From contig NZ_PDWO01000008.1 of the NCBI RefSeq assembly GCF_010211765.1, forward strand, positions 1-64,000: a stretch of DNA of 64,000 nt, written 5' to 3'. The notes beneath the pieces were generated by a model, which did not search any database, was not told where the DNA came from, and saw only the letters and a list, made by a program, of their open reading frames with translations. Shown one piece after another: positions 1-6,112 of the stretch; the first letter of the stretch is position 1; every line of letters starts with the position of its first letter. Both the position numbers and the translations under genes were made by a program. Origin of the DNA: Pseudoxanthomonas kaohsiungensis. GTDB lineage: Bacteria > Pseudomonadota > Gammaproteobacteria > Xanthomonadales > Xanthomonadaceae.

Positions 1-190
1 GGATGACCGCCGCCAGCCGCGCGTCAGATTGCGAGCGGGCACTGGGAATACGGCCTTGCCAGGCATGGAAGCCGCTGCGCGACACGCCCAGCGCCCGGCA
101 TAAAGCGCTCACCGGGTAGGCCGCTTGCTGGGCCTGGATCCAGGCGTACCGCGCGTCGGTGCGTTCGCGAAGTACGCCTCGGCTTTTTTT
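1..190 (-). CDS. IS3-family transposase OrfB, N-terminal part only
   Basis: This is the start of the DDE transposase, running off the window. In the -1 frame relative to OrfA the minus strand encodes RYAWIQAQQAAYPVSALCRA and then LGVSRSGFHAWQGR, the helix-turn-helix region that opens IS3 OrfB proteins. It has no convincing start of its own. It is most likely made as an OrfAB fusion by -1 slippage on the run of seven A at 190-184 (AAAAAAAG on the minus strand). The catalytic DDE domain is outside the window. The frameshift is inferred from family behaviour. Confidence 0.75.
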
Positions 191-447
191 AGGATCTCAA
201 GCTCCTGCTCGGCCCGCGCCAGGGCGCGTCGCAATCGCATCAGTTCGGCCTGCTCGGGCGAGCGTCGGCCAGACCCAGGAAATGCCTCCTGCTCGCCGTG
301 GGCCTGCACCGCCTGGCTCCACTTGTACAGGCGGTTGCGCGGCACGCCCAGCTCCCGCGACAGCTGCGCAATGGGCTTGTCGCCTACCTGCATCTGCCGC
401 ACCGCTTCCCGCTTGAACTCGGCCGTGAACTGCTGACGCTTGACCAT
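109..447 (-). CDS. IS3-family transposase OrfA (HTH_8 type)
   Basis: This 112-residue protein begins MVKRQQFTAEFKREAVRQM and carries the helix-turn-helix typical of IS3 OrfA (QLSRELGVPRNRLYKW, about residues 27-42), followed by a leucine-rich coiled-coil segment (about 65-90) used for oligomerisation. Known role: it binds the IS ends and, fused by frameshifting to OrfB, forms the active transposase. The A7 slippery run lies near codon 86. The ORF ends shortly after the slip site, as expected for this family. Confidence 0.85.
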   Translation of the reverse strand: MVKRQQFTAEFKREAVRQMQVGDKPIAQLSRELGVPRNRLYKWSQAVQAHGEQEAFPGSGRRSPEQAELMRLRRALARAEQELEILKKAEAYFANAPTRGTPGSRPSKRPTR

Positions 448-507
448 CGAACACCTCCGGGACCATTGTCCCCTTTATCGGGTGTCCGAATTAGCCGGGG
501 CACTCCA

Positions 508-703
508 GGTTTATTTAGTGGCTTTGTCGGATAGGGGGCGGCTTCACGGCCGCCCCTCAATCGCGCATCCACGGGAACCACCCGATCCTTCCTCCTGACG
601 AGCCTTGTGACTGGTCGAGAGATGGAGCTGACCCAAGTATGCCCGATAAGCCTTCCATGGCTCGTTGAGCAAGCTCGGGGTCAGGTTCCGATGTGGCGGA
701 CGG
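508..703. other. Non-coding stretch between IS end and tRNA-Ser repeats
   Basis: No convincing gene is seen. A hairpin with arms GGGGCGGC (535-542) and GCCGCCCC (549-556) sits just outside the IS end; it lacks a T-run and could be the terminator remnant of a gene displaced by the IS. A minus-strand ORF across this stretch has no recognisable domain and I do not call it. Confidence 0.4.
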
Positions 704-903
704 AGAGAGGGGGATGCACCGCGGCGCTTCGTGTCTGTCCCTTCGGTGCGACAGCTTCGCCGTGTCCACCCGCTGCGCGGGTGGGTGAACCGGGCGGGGC
801 AGGTCGGCTGTGCGAGAGGGGGATTCACTGCGGCGCTACGCGCCTTGCCCCTTCGGGGCGACGGCTTCGCCGTCGTGTCCACCTGCTGCGCAGGTGGTCG
901 AAC
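704..903. repeat. Two tandem imperfect repeats derived from tRNA-Ser 3' end
   Basis: Two units of about 87-90 bp start at 704 and 814, about 110 bp apart. Both open with GAGAGGGGGAT and share GCGGCGCT, CCCTTCGG, GCTTCGCCG, TGTCCACC and GCTGCGC in the same order. The opening matches the minus-strand image of the tRNA-Ser 3' end at 987-1000. Each unit contains small palindromes such as CCCTTCGG and GCTTCGCCG. After the second unit, 909-940 reads GGGTTCGAATC and CCTCTCTCCGCCA, a plus-strand copy of tRNA T-arm and acceptor sequence. This looks like degenerate duplication around the tRNA locus. Confidence 0.65.
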
Positions 904-927
904 CCGCTGGGGTTCGAATCAAGCTCA

Positions 928-995
928 CCTCTCTCCGCCAGATAAGCAAAAGGGCCCCCTTGCGGGAGCCCTTTCGCGTATCTGGCGGAGAGAGG
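928..995. repeat. 17-bp perfect inverted repeat around the tRNA-Ser terminator
   Basis: CCTCTCTCCGCCAGATA at 928-944 is exactly complementary to TATCTGGCGGAGAGAGG at 979-995, which is the 3' acceptor end of tRNA-Ser including CCA. The terminator hairpin lies inside the loop. The left arm is an extra copy of the tRNA 3' end in the opposite orientation. Confidence 0.85.
946..974 (-). terminator. Rho-independent terminator of tRNA-Ser
   Basis: On the minus strand the sequence reads AAAGGGC, a short loop region containing GCAA, then GCCCTTTT. It is a GC-rich stem ending in T residues 10 nt past the tRNA 3' end, so it is well placed to end the tRNA transcript. Confidence 0.75.
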
Positions 996-1075
996 GGGAT
1001 TCGAACCCCCGAAGCGCGGTTTAGACGCTTACACACTTTCCAGGCGTGCTCCTTCAACCACTCGGACACCTCTCC
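983..1075 (-). tRNA. tRNA-Ser (anticodon GGA)
   Basis: The minus strand folds as a class II tRNA of 93 nt. The acceptor 5' strand GGAGAGG pairs with TCTCTCC (one G-U pair), followed by discriminator G and an encoded CCA (985-983). The anticodon loop contains TGGAA, giving anticodon GGA (reads UCC/UCU). The long variable arm is GTGTAAGCGTCTAAACCGCGC-like and the T-arm is GGGGGTTCGAATCCCCC. Long variable arm and D-arm are serine features. It is transcribed away from dnaX from the promoter at 1119-1147. Confidence 0.95.
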
Positions 1076-1118
1076 GGAACCTGGGCCGGGCTCGCTCGGA
1101 GCCCGGTCAGGGGCGCGA

Positions 1119-1147
1119 ATTCTAGCGCCCGCGGGCACTTGCCACAA
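1119..1147 (-). promoter_or_regulatory. Sigma-70 promoter of tRNA-Ser
   Basis: On the minus strand a -35 box TTGTGG (1147-1142) is followed after exactly 17 bp by -10 box TAGAAT (1124-1119). The downstream discriminator (TCGCGCCCC) is GC-rich, as in stringently controlled stable-RNA promoters. Transcription would begin near 1112, about 36 nt before the tRNA. Confidence 0.65.
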
Positions 1148-1231
1148 GCGCGGGGGCGGTGCCGGCGCAGGTTGGGCCGAGGTTCGTGGCCGCCGTGGCA
1201 CAATGCCGGTCCTGGTCGAAACGGTCCTCCG

Positions 1232-3253
1232 ATGTCCTACCTGGTCCTGGCCCGAAAGTGGCGCCCGAAGCGGTTTTCCGAGCTGGTCGGGCAGGAACAT
1301 GTCGTGCGCGCGCTGGGCAACGCCCTGGACACCGGGCGGGTCCACCACGCCTTCCTGTTCACCGGCACCCGCGGGGTGGGCAAGACCACCATCGCCCGGA
1401 TCTTCGCCAAGTCGCTGAACTGCGAGAAGGGCACCAGCGCCGAGCCGTGCGGGGTCTGCGCGGCCTGCATGGACATCGACGCCGGGCGCTACATCGACCT
1501 GCTGGAGATCGACGCGGCCTCCAACACCGGCGTGGACGATGTCCGCGAGGTGATCGAGAACGCGCAGTACATGCCCTCGCGCGGGCAGTACAAGGTCTAC
1601 CTGATCGACGAAGTGCACATGCTGTCCAAGGCGGCGTTCAACGCGCTGCTCAAGACCCTGGAGGAGCCGCCGGGGCACGTGAAGTTCCTGCTGGCCACCA
1701 CCGACCCGCAGAAGCTGCCGGTGACGGTGCTGTCGCGCTGCCTGCAGTTCAACCTCAAGCGGCTGGACGAGGGCCAGATCGAAGGCCAGATGACCAGGAT
1801 CCTGGCCGCCGAGGCGATCGAGGCCGATGCCGGGGCGATCCGGCAGCTGGCGCGGGCCGCCGACGGCAGCCTGCGCGACGGGCTGTCGCTGCTGGACCAG
1901 GCCATCGCCTATGCCGGCGGGGCGCTGCGCGAGGACGTGGTCGGGACCATGCTCGGCAGCGTCGACCGCACCCAGGTCGCCGCGCTGCTCGATGCGCTGG
2001 CCGACGGGGACGGCGACCGGCTGATGGCCACGGTCGAGACCCTGGCCGGGTTCGCCCCGGATTGGGGCAACGTGCTCGACGCGCTGGCCGAGGCGCTGCA
2101 CCGGATCCAGGTCAGGCAGCTGGTGCCCGGCGCGGTGCGCGAGGACGAGGGTATAGATGTCGCGGCCTATGCCGGCCGCGTCCGCCCGGAGGTGGTCCAG
2201 CTCTGGTACCAGATGGCGGTCAACGGCCGCCGCGACCTGGAACTGGCGCCGGCGCCGCGGGTGGGGTTCGAGATGAGCGTGCTGCGGATGCTGGCGTTCC
2301 GGCCGGAGGGCGAGGCTGGTGCGCCGGTTGGCGGGCCGGGTGCGGGGGCGGGTGCGGGTGCGGGTGCCCAGGCCGCCGCGGGCAGCAAGGTGGCGGTGTC
2401 GCCACAGGCGGCCGCGACCGTCGCGCCTGCCGCGGTCGCTGCGACTCCGCCCAACGAGCCTGCACGGGATGCCGCGACGCCGAAGGCCGCGGCCCGGCCG
2501 GTCGCCGATGCGTCCGATCCGCCGCCGTGGGAGGTGCCGTCGGCGCCGCGTGCTGCGGCGGCTGCGGCTCCGGAGGCGGCGCGTCCGGCCACCGGCCATG
2601 CACTGCCGGCCGCCGCGCAGGCGCTGGACCACGGCATCGTGATGCCGGCGCGCGCACCCGGCGCCGCGGCGCCAGTGATGGCGGACACCGCCACGGCGTC
2701 GCCGGCTGGCGTGGCGGCGAACGCATCGGTAAACGAATCGGCCAACAGGACAGCCGACACGACCGCCCACGCATTGGCGAGCACCCCGGCGAACGCGCCG
2801 ACCAGCACGAACCTGGCCTCGAACGAGACGCCCCGTGCGTCCCGCCCCGGCGCGACCATCGACGACGCCGAGGACTGGCTGCGGCGCGTGGCCGCCTGCG
2901 ACCTGCGCGGCCCGGCACGCGAACTGGCCGCGCACACCGCCTTCGTCTCGCATGCCGACGGCGTGCTGACCCTGGTGCTGGCGCCGGGCTTCGAATACCT
3001 GCGCACCGAGCGCTCGATCGGGGCGCTGGCCGCGGCGCTGGCCGCTTCGCTCGGCGCCGAACCTCAGGTGGTGATCCAGACCGGCGAGGCGGTCCAGGCC
3101 GAGACCCTCAACGCGCGCCGCGACCGCGAGCGCGACTCGCGCCAGAGCGCGGCCGAGGCGGCCTTCCTCAATGATCCGGCGGTCAAGCGCCTGGTCGAAC
3201 AGCACGGCGCCCACGTGGTGCCCGATTCCATCCGACCCGTAGACGAGAACTGA
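1232..3253 (+). CDS. dnaX: DNA polymerase III subunits gamma/tau
   Basis: This is the clamp-loader ATPase that organises the replicative polymerase. The start MSYLVLARKWRPKRF is the conserved DnaX N-terminus, so ATG 1232 is chosen over upstream in-frame codons. It has Walker A GTRGVGKT (45-52), a four-cysteine zinc site (Cys64, 73, 76, 79) and Walker B LIDEVHML near 126. After the AAA+ and collar domains (to about 375) comes a long Ala/Pro-rich linker (about 375-545), then a C-terminal polymerase-binding domain. At 673 residues it is a full tau. I see no A-rich slippery heptamer of the E. coli kind, so gamma production by frameshift is not supported. It forms an apparent operon with ybaB (4 bp downstream) and recR. 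Confidence 0.97.
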   Translation: MSYLVLARKWRPKRFSELVGQEHVVRALGNALDTGRVHHAFLFTGTRGVGKTTIARIFAKSLNCEKGTSAEPCGVCAACMDIDAGRYIDLLEIDAASNTGVDDVREVIENAQYMPSRGQYKVYLIDEVHMLSKAAFNALLKTLEEPPGHVKFLLATTDPQKLPVTVLSRCLQFNLKRLDEGQIEGQMTRILAAEAIEADAGAIRQLARAADGSLRDGLSLLDQAIAYAGGALREDVVGTMLGSVDRTQVAALLDALADGDGDRLMATVETLAGFAPDWGNVLDALAEALHRIQVRQLVPGAVREDEGIDVAAYAGRVRPEVVQLWYQMAVNGRRDLELAPAPRVGFEMSVLRMLAFRPEGEAGAPVGGPGAGAGAGAGAQAAAGSKVAVSPQAAATVAPAAVAATPPNEPARDAATPKAAARPVADASDPPPWEVPSAPRAAAAAAPEAARPATGHALPAAAQALDHGIVMPARAPGAAAPVMADTATASPAGVAANASVNESANRTADTTAHALASTPANAPTSTNLASNETPRASRPGATIDDAEDWLRRVAACDLRGPARELAAHTAFVSHADGVLTLVLAPGFEYLRTERSIGALAAALAASLGAEPQVVIQTGEAVQAETLNARRDRERDSRQSAAEAAFLNDPAVKRLVEQHGAHVVPDSIRPVDEN

Positions 3254-3257
3254 CGAA

Positions 3258-3584
3258 ATGCGCGGCAATATCGCCCAGCTGATGCAACAGGCGCAGAAGA
3301 TGCAGGAGAACCTGCAGCGCGCCCAGGAAGAACTGGCCCAGCTCGAGGTCACCGGCGGCGCCGGCGGCGGCATGGTCAGCGTGACCCTGTCCGGCACCAA
3401 GGAGTGCCGCAAGGTGCGCATCGACCCGAGCCTGCTCGCCGAGCCGGACGCGGAGATGATCGAGGACCTGGTGGCGGCGGCGTTCAACGACGCGGCCAAC
3501 AAGGTCGACACCGAGTCCAAGGCGAAGATGGGCGCGGCCACCGCCGGCATGCCGATCCCGCCGGGGATGAAGCTGCCGTTCTGA
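3258..3584 (+). CDS. ybaB: YbaB/EbfC family nucleoid-associated protein
   Basis: This 108-residue DNA-binding protein starts MRGNIAQLMQQAQKMQENLQ, the glutamine- and methionine-rich first helix of the family. A glycine-rich turn follows (GGAGGGMV, about 35-42), then the beta segment VSVTLSGTKECRKVRIDPSL. Family members are homodimers that bind DNA with modest specificity and influence nucleoid structure and transcription. It sits between dnaX and recR, the classical arrangement, only 4 nt after dnaX, so cotranscription is very likely. Confidence 0.95.
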   Translation: MRGNIAQLMQQAQKMQENLQRAQEELAQLEVTGGAGGGMVSVTLSGTKECRKVRIDPSLLAEPDAEMIEDLVAAAFNDAANKVDTESKAKMGAATAGMPIPPGMKLPF

Positions 3585-3684
3585 CCTGCGCGCGGGCGCG
3601 TGCGGTCGCGGGGGCCGGCCATGCCGGTGCCCGCGCCGGGATCGCCGCCCGCCCGCGCCCTCGCCATCCAGGCCCGCATCGCCC

Positions 3685-4281
3685 ATGTCCGTCCTGCTCG
3701 AACAGCTGATCGAGGCCTTCCGCGTGCTGCCGGGCGTCGGTCGCAAGACCGCCCAGCGCATGGCCTACCACGTGCTCGAACGCGGCCGCGACGGCGGCCG
3801 CCAGCTGGCGCAGGTCCTGGCCGAGGCGGTGGAGAAGATCGGCCACTGCACCCAGTGCCGCGACTTCAGCGAAAGCGAGGTGTGCGCGACCTGCGCCAGC
3901 AGCGGCCGCGACCGCCAGCAGCTGTGCGTGGTCGAGTCGCCGGCCGACCGCCTGGCGATCGAGACCGCTACCGGCTACCGCGGGCTGTACTACGTGCTGC
4001 AGGGCCGGCTGTCGCCGCTGGACGGGATCGGCCCGCGCGAGCTGGGCCTGGATGCGCTGGCATCGCGGCTGGCCGCCGGCGAGGTCACCGAACTGATCGT
4101 GGCCACCAGCGCCACCGTGGAAGGCGAGGCGACCGCGCACTACCTGGCCCAGCTGGCGCGCCAGCACGGCGCCCGCCCGAGCCGGCTGGCCCAAGGCCTG
4201 CCGCTGGGCGGCGAACTGGAATACGTCGACCGCGGCACCCTCTCGCACGCCTTCGGCACCCGCGGCGAAATGCCGCTGTAG
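3685..4281 (+). CDS. recR: Recombination mediator protein RecR
   Basis: RecR works with RecO (encoded here at 37617) and RecF to load RecA on SSB-coated gaps. The 198-residue protein has an N-terminal helix-hairpin-helix (LPGVGRKTAQRMA, 15-27), a four-cysteine zinc finger (Cys55, 58, 67, 70) and a Toprim domain beginning near LCVVESPADRLAIE. Length is normal. It lies 100 bp after ybaB. The TAG stop at 4279-4281 is part of GTAGGCGCCGG, which is followed by a small hairpin (GCCGG/CCGGC, 4284-4294) and resembles a REP element. Confidence 0.96.
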   Translation: MSVLLEQLIEAFRVLPGVGRKTAQRMAYHVLERGRDGGRQLAQVLAEAVEKIGHCTQCRDFSESEVCATCASSGRDRQQLCVVESPADRLAIETATGYRGLYYVLQGRLSPLDGIGPRELGLDALASRLAAGEVTELIVATSATVEGEATAHYLAQLARQHGARPSRLAQGLPLGGELEYVDRGTLSHAFGTRGEMPL

Positions 4282-4294
4282 GCGCCGGTCCGGC
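4278..4294 (+). repeat. Short GTAG-type REP-like hairpin overlapping recR stop
   Basis: GTAG (4278-4281) is followed by a stem GCCGG/CCGGC with a one-base loop. The TAG of the signature is the recR stop codon. A similar GTAGGCGCCGG occurs after the TraB/GumN gene near 52706. Confidence 0.4.
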
Positions 4295-4356
4295 GACATC
4301 GCGCACGCACGCGGTGATGGTCCGGATGCATCGCCGACTTGGGACGCCTCTCTTTC

Positions 4357-4458
4357 TGTAGGAGCCGATTCATCGGCGACGCGAGGGCGGTCGGGGCCCA
4401 ACGTTCAACGTCGCCCTGATCAAGGCCCTCGCGTCGCCCATAAGGATGGGCTCCTACA
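4357..4458. repeat. Paired GTAG-type REP element (BIME) 1
   Basis: TGTAGGAGCC opens the element and GGCTCCTACA closes it. Each end carries a hairpin (left GCCGATTCATCGGC; right GCCCATAAGGATGGGC) followed by GACGCGAGGGC or its complement. The centre holds an ACGTTCAACGT-type motif. GTAG at the stem base is the signature of REP sequences described in Stenotrophomonas and other Xanthomonadaceae, moved in trans by RAYT (Y1) transposases. No RAYT gene is in this window. Confidence 0.8.
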
Positions 4459-4498
4459 AACGGGGCAGCGCCGTTGCGACTGGCGACTGGCCGCTTTC

Positions 4499-4599
4499 TG
4501 TAGGGCCGATCTTATCGGCGACCCGAGGCTGGCCGGGACGCCGCGTTCAACGTCGCCCCATCCAGGCCCTCGTGTCGCCCATGAGGATGGGCTCCTACA
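4499..4599. repeat. Paired GTAG-type REP element 2, first copy of tandem duplication
   Basis: TGTAGGGCCGATCTTATCGG opens and GGATGGGCTCCTACA closes the 101-bp element. The left hairpin is CCGATCTTATCGG. The same sequence recurs, apparently identical, at 4646-4746, including flanking GGCCGCTTTC before and ATGGGGCA after. This indicates a recent tandem duplication with a 147-bp period. Confidence 0.8.
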
Positions 4600-4645
4600 A
4601 TGGGGCAGTGGCGTTCGATGCCGTCCACGCGTGACGGCCGCTTTC

Positions 4646-4746
4646 TGTAGGGCCGATCTTATCGGCGACCCGAGGCTGGCCGGGACGCCGCGTTCAACGT
4701 CGCCCCATCCAGGCCCTCGTGTCGCCCATGAGGATGGGCTCCTACA
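4646..4746. repeat. Paired GTAG-type REP element 3, second copy of tandem duplication
   Basis: This is an apparently exact copy of the element at 4499-4599. It ends 43 bp before the hinT start codon, so transcripts reading into hinT from upstream would carry the hairpins. Confidence 0.8.
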
Positions 4747-4789
4747 ATGGGGCACAGGCTTCTCCGCCATCGCGAGTACCGGGCATCCC

Positions 4790-5140
4790 ATGAACGACAC
4801 CCTCTTCGGCAAGATCATCCGCCGCGAAATTCCCGCCACCGTCGTCTACGAGAACGACGACATCCTCGGCTTCAAGGACATCGCCCCGCAGGCGCCGGTG
4901 CACGTGCTGTTCGTGCCCAAGGGCGAGGTGATCCCGACCCTCGACGACGCCACGCCGGACCAGGCCGGACTGCTCGGCCGGCTGATGCTGGCCGCTGCCG
5001 AGTACGCGCGGCGCGAGGGCCTGGCGAAGGACGGTTACCGGGTGGTGATGAACTGCCGCGACCACGGCGGCCAGACCGTGTACCACGTGCACCTGCACCT
5101 GCTCGCCGGCGCGCCGCTGGGCCACTTCGGCGCCGCCTGA
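4790..5140 (+). CDS. hinT: HIT family purine nucleoside phosphoramidase
   Basis: HinT hydrolyses AMP-lysine and other nucleoside phosphoramidates. The 116-residue protein begins MNDTLFGKIIRREIPATVVY, has the FKDIAPQAPVHVL strand, and ends with the histidine triad H99-V-H101-L-H103 preceding AGAPLGHFGAA. The start is fixed by family homology (ATG 4790); a longer in-frame reading into the REP repeats is rejected. It is monocistronic, with REP elements on both sides. Confidence 0.95.
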   Translation: MNDTLFGKIIRREIPATVVYENDDILGFKDIAPQAPVHVLFVPKGEVIPTLDDATPDQAGLLGRLMLAAAEYARREGLAKDGYRVVMNCRDHGGQTVYHVHLHLLAGAPLGHFGAA

Positions 5141-5161
5141 GCGGCGCGCGACATTGCGTTT

Positions 5162-5284
5162 TGTAGGAGCCCATCTTCATGGGCGACGCGAGGGCCTGGA
5201 TGGGGCGACGCGAGGGCCTGGATGGGGCGACGTTGAACGTCGCGTCCCTGCCGCCCTCGGGTCGCCGATGAATCGGCTCCTACA
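5162..5284. repeat. Paired GTAG-type REP element 4
   Basis: It opens TGTAGGAGCCCATCTTCATG and closes AATCGGCTCCTACA. Inside, the unit GGGCGACGCGAGGGCCTGGAT is partly duplicated (GGCGACGCGAGGGCCTGGAT at about 5180 and again near 5203), lengthening this copy to 123 bp. It begins 21 bp after the hinT stop. Confidence 0.8.
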
Positions 5285-5324
5285 AAGGCAGCCATGCGGG
5301 GCGTCGTATCGGCGCTCTTTTTTT

Positions 5325-5426
5325 TGTAGGAGCCCATCCTCATGGGCGACGCGAGGGCCTTGATGGAGCGACGTTGAACGCTGCTGCGCCGACCGCCCTC
5401 GGGTCGCCGATGAATCGGCTCCTACA
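5325..5426. repeat. Paired GTAG-type REP element 5
   Basis: It opens TGTAGGAGCCCATCCTCATG and closes GATGAATCGGCTCCTACA. It follows a T8 run (5318-5325) and lies between hinT and the convergent lipoprotein gene. It has the same head and tail hairpins as the other copies. Confidence 0.8.
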
Positions 5427-5488
5427 AAAAGCCATACGTCGCGGCTGCAGGTCGCCGGCGAATGGGGTGCCACGTCGTCACCGGCCAA

Positions 5489-5520
5489 CAAAAAACGCCG
5501 CCCGGGGGGCGGCGTTCTCG
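5489..5520 (-). terminator. Rho-independent terminator of the Slp-type lipoprotein gene
   Basis: On the minus strand AACGCCGCCC pairs with GGGCGGCGTT around a C-rich loop, followed by TTTTTGTTGG. A strong stem with a T-tract 28 bp after the stop codon at 5548 is a clear intrinsic terminator. Confidence 0.85.
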
Positions 5521-5547
5521 CATGCGTTCGTGCTGCGGGCACCGGGC

Positions 5548-6096
5548 TTACCAGCCCCAGTAGCCCCAGCGGCCCCACGGGCCGCCCCATGGACCCCATG
5601 GGCCCCACGGTCCCCAGGGACCCCACGGGTCGGCGACGACGCGCACTTCGCTGACCACCGGCCACAGGTAGACCACGTCGGCGGCGACCATCGGCAGGCG
5701 GTAGTCGTACTCGCCGATGCGCACGGTCTCGGTGCTCTGCACGCGACCGACGAAGGTCACGTCGCGGCCGGTGGTGAAGATCGCCGGGTCGTAGAAGCCG
5801 GCGCGGCAGGCGACGAAGCGGCCCTGGCCGGCGTCGGCGCTGTCGCTGTCCGGGCGGCCGGTGGCGTTGAGCGGGGTGGCGACCACCTGGAAGCAGGTGC
5901 CGTCGGGCCCGGGCTTGGTCTCGACGATGCGGCCGCCCCAGCGCACGGCGGCGCCGATCTGCTGGCCGGCGACGGCCTGCTTGGGGGTGACGGCGAGGAA
6001 ATTGCCCTGCAGCGGTTGCGGTGCGGTGGCACAGGCGCCGAGCAGCGCGACCGCCGCGAGCGCGAGGACGACGGTGAAGGGATTGCGGACAGACAT
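5548..6096 (-). CDS. Slp family outer membrane lipoprotein with Trp/Gly/Pro-rich tail
   Basis: The 182-residue protein has a lipoprotein signal with lipobox LLGAC (Cys22) and then the Slp-type body (AVRWGGRIVETKPGPDGTCF, VATPLNATGRPD, GRDVTFVGRV, YDYRLPMVAADVVYLWP). Slp proteins are starvation- or stationary-phase-inducible outer membrane lipoproteins of uncertain function. The last 25 residues are unusual, repeating WGP and ending in alternating Trp and Gly (WGRWGYWGW). The ATG at 6096 puts the signal peptide at the N-terminus. It is a single gene with its own terminator and lies just beyond the stop of the transglutaminase gene (17 bp). Confidence 0.85.
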   Translation of the reverse strand: MSVRNPFTVVLALAAVALLGACATAPQPLQGNFLAVTPKQAVAGQQIGAAVRWGGRIVETKPGPDGTCFQVVATPLNATGRPDSDSADAGQGRFVACRAGFYDPAIFTTGRDVTFVGRVQSTETVRIGEYDYRLPMVAADVVYLWPVVSEVRVVADPWGPWGPWGPWGPWGGPWGRWGYWGW

Positions 6097-6112
6097 GGCA
6101 GCCTCCGAAGGT

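Larger units (their letters stand above)
1..507 (-). mobile_element. IS3-family insertion sequence, cut by the window edge
   Basis: The element is read on the minus strand and holds an orfA gene, a -1 frameshift site and the first part of orfB. Its outer end lies near 507, where the minus strand reads TGGAGTGCCCCGGCTAATTC, beginning with the TG usual for IS3 termini. The other terminus and most of orfB lie outside the window, so neither intactness nor target-site duplication can be judged. Family assignment is from the OrfA and OrfB sequences; the subgroup is not determined. Confidence 0.8.

Noticed and set aside
544-882. 112-codon minus-strand ORF near tRNA-Ser
   Set aside because: It spans the tRNA-derived repeats, has no domain and no ribosome-binding site; the palindromes explain the open frame.
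836-3679. 947-codon open frame on the minus strand opposite dnaX
   Set aside because: It runs against dnaX, ybaB and the tRNA gene, is Arg/Ala/Gly-rich with no domain, and arises from high-GC codon bias.
4357-5426. CRISPR-like regular repeats around hinT
   Set aside because: Units are about 100 bp, palindromic at both ends, irregularly spaced and without unique spacers; they are REP pairs.
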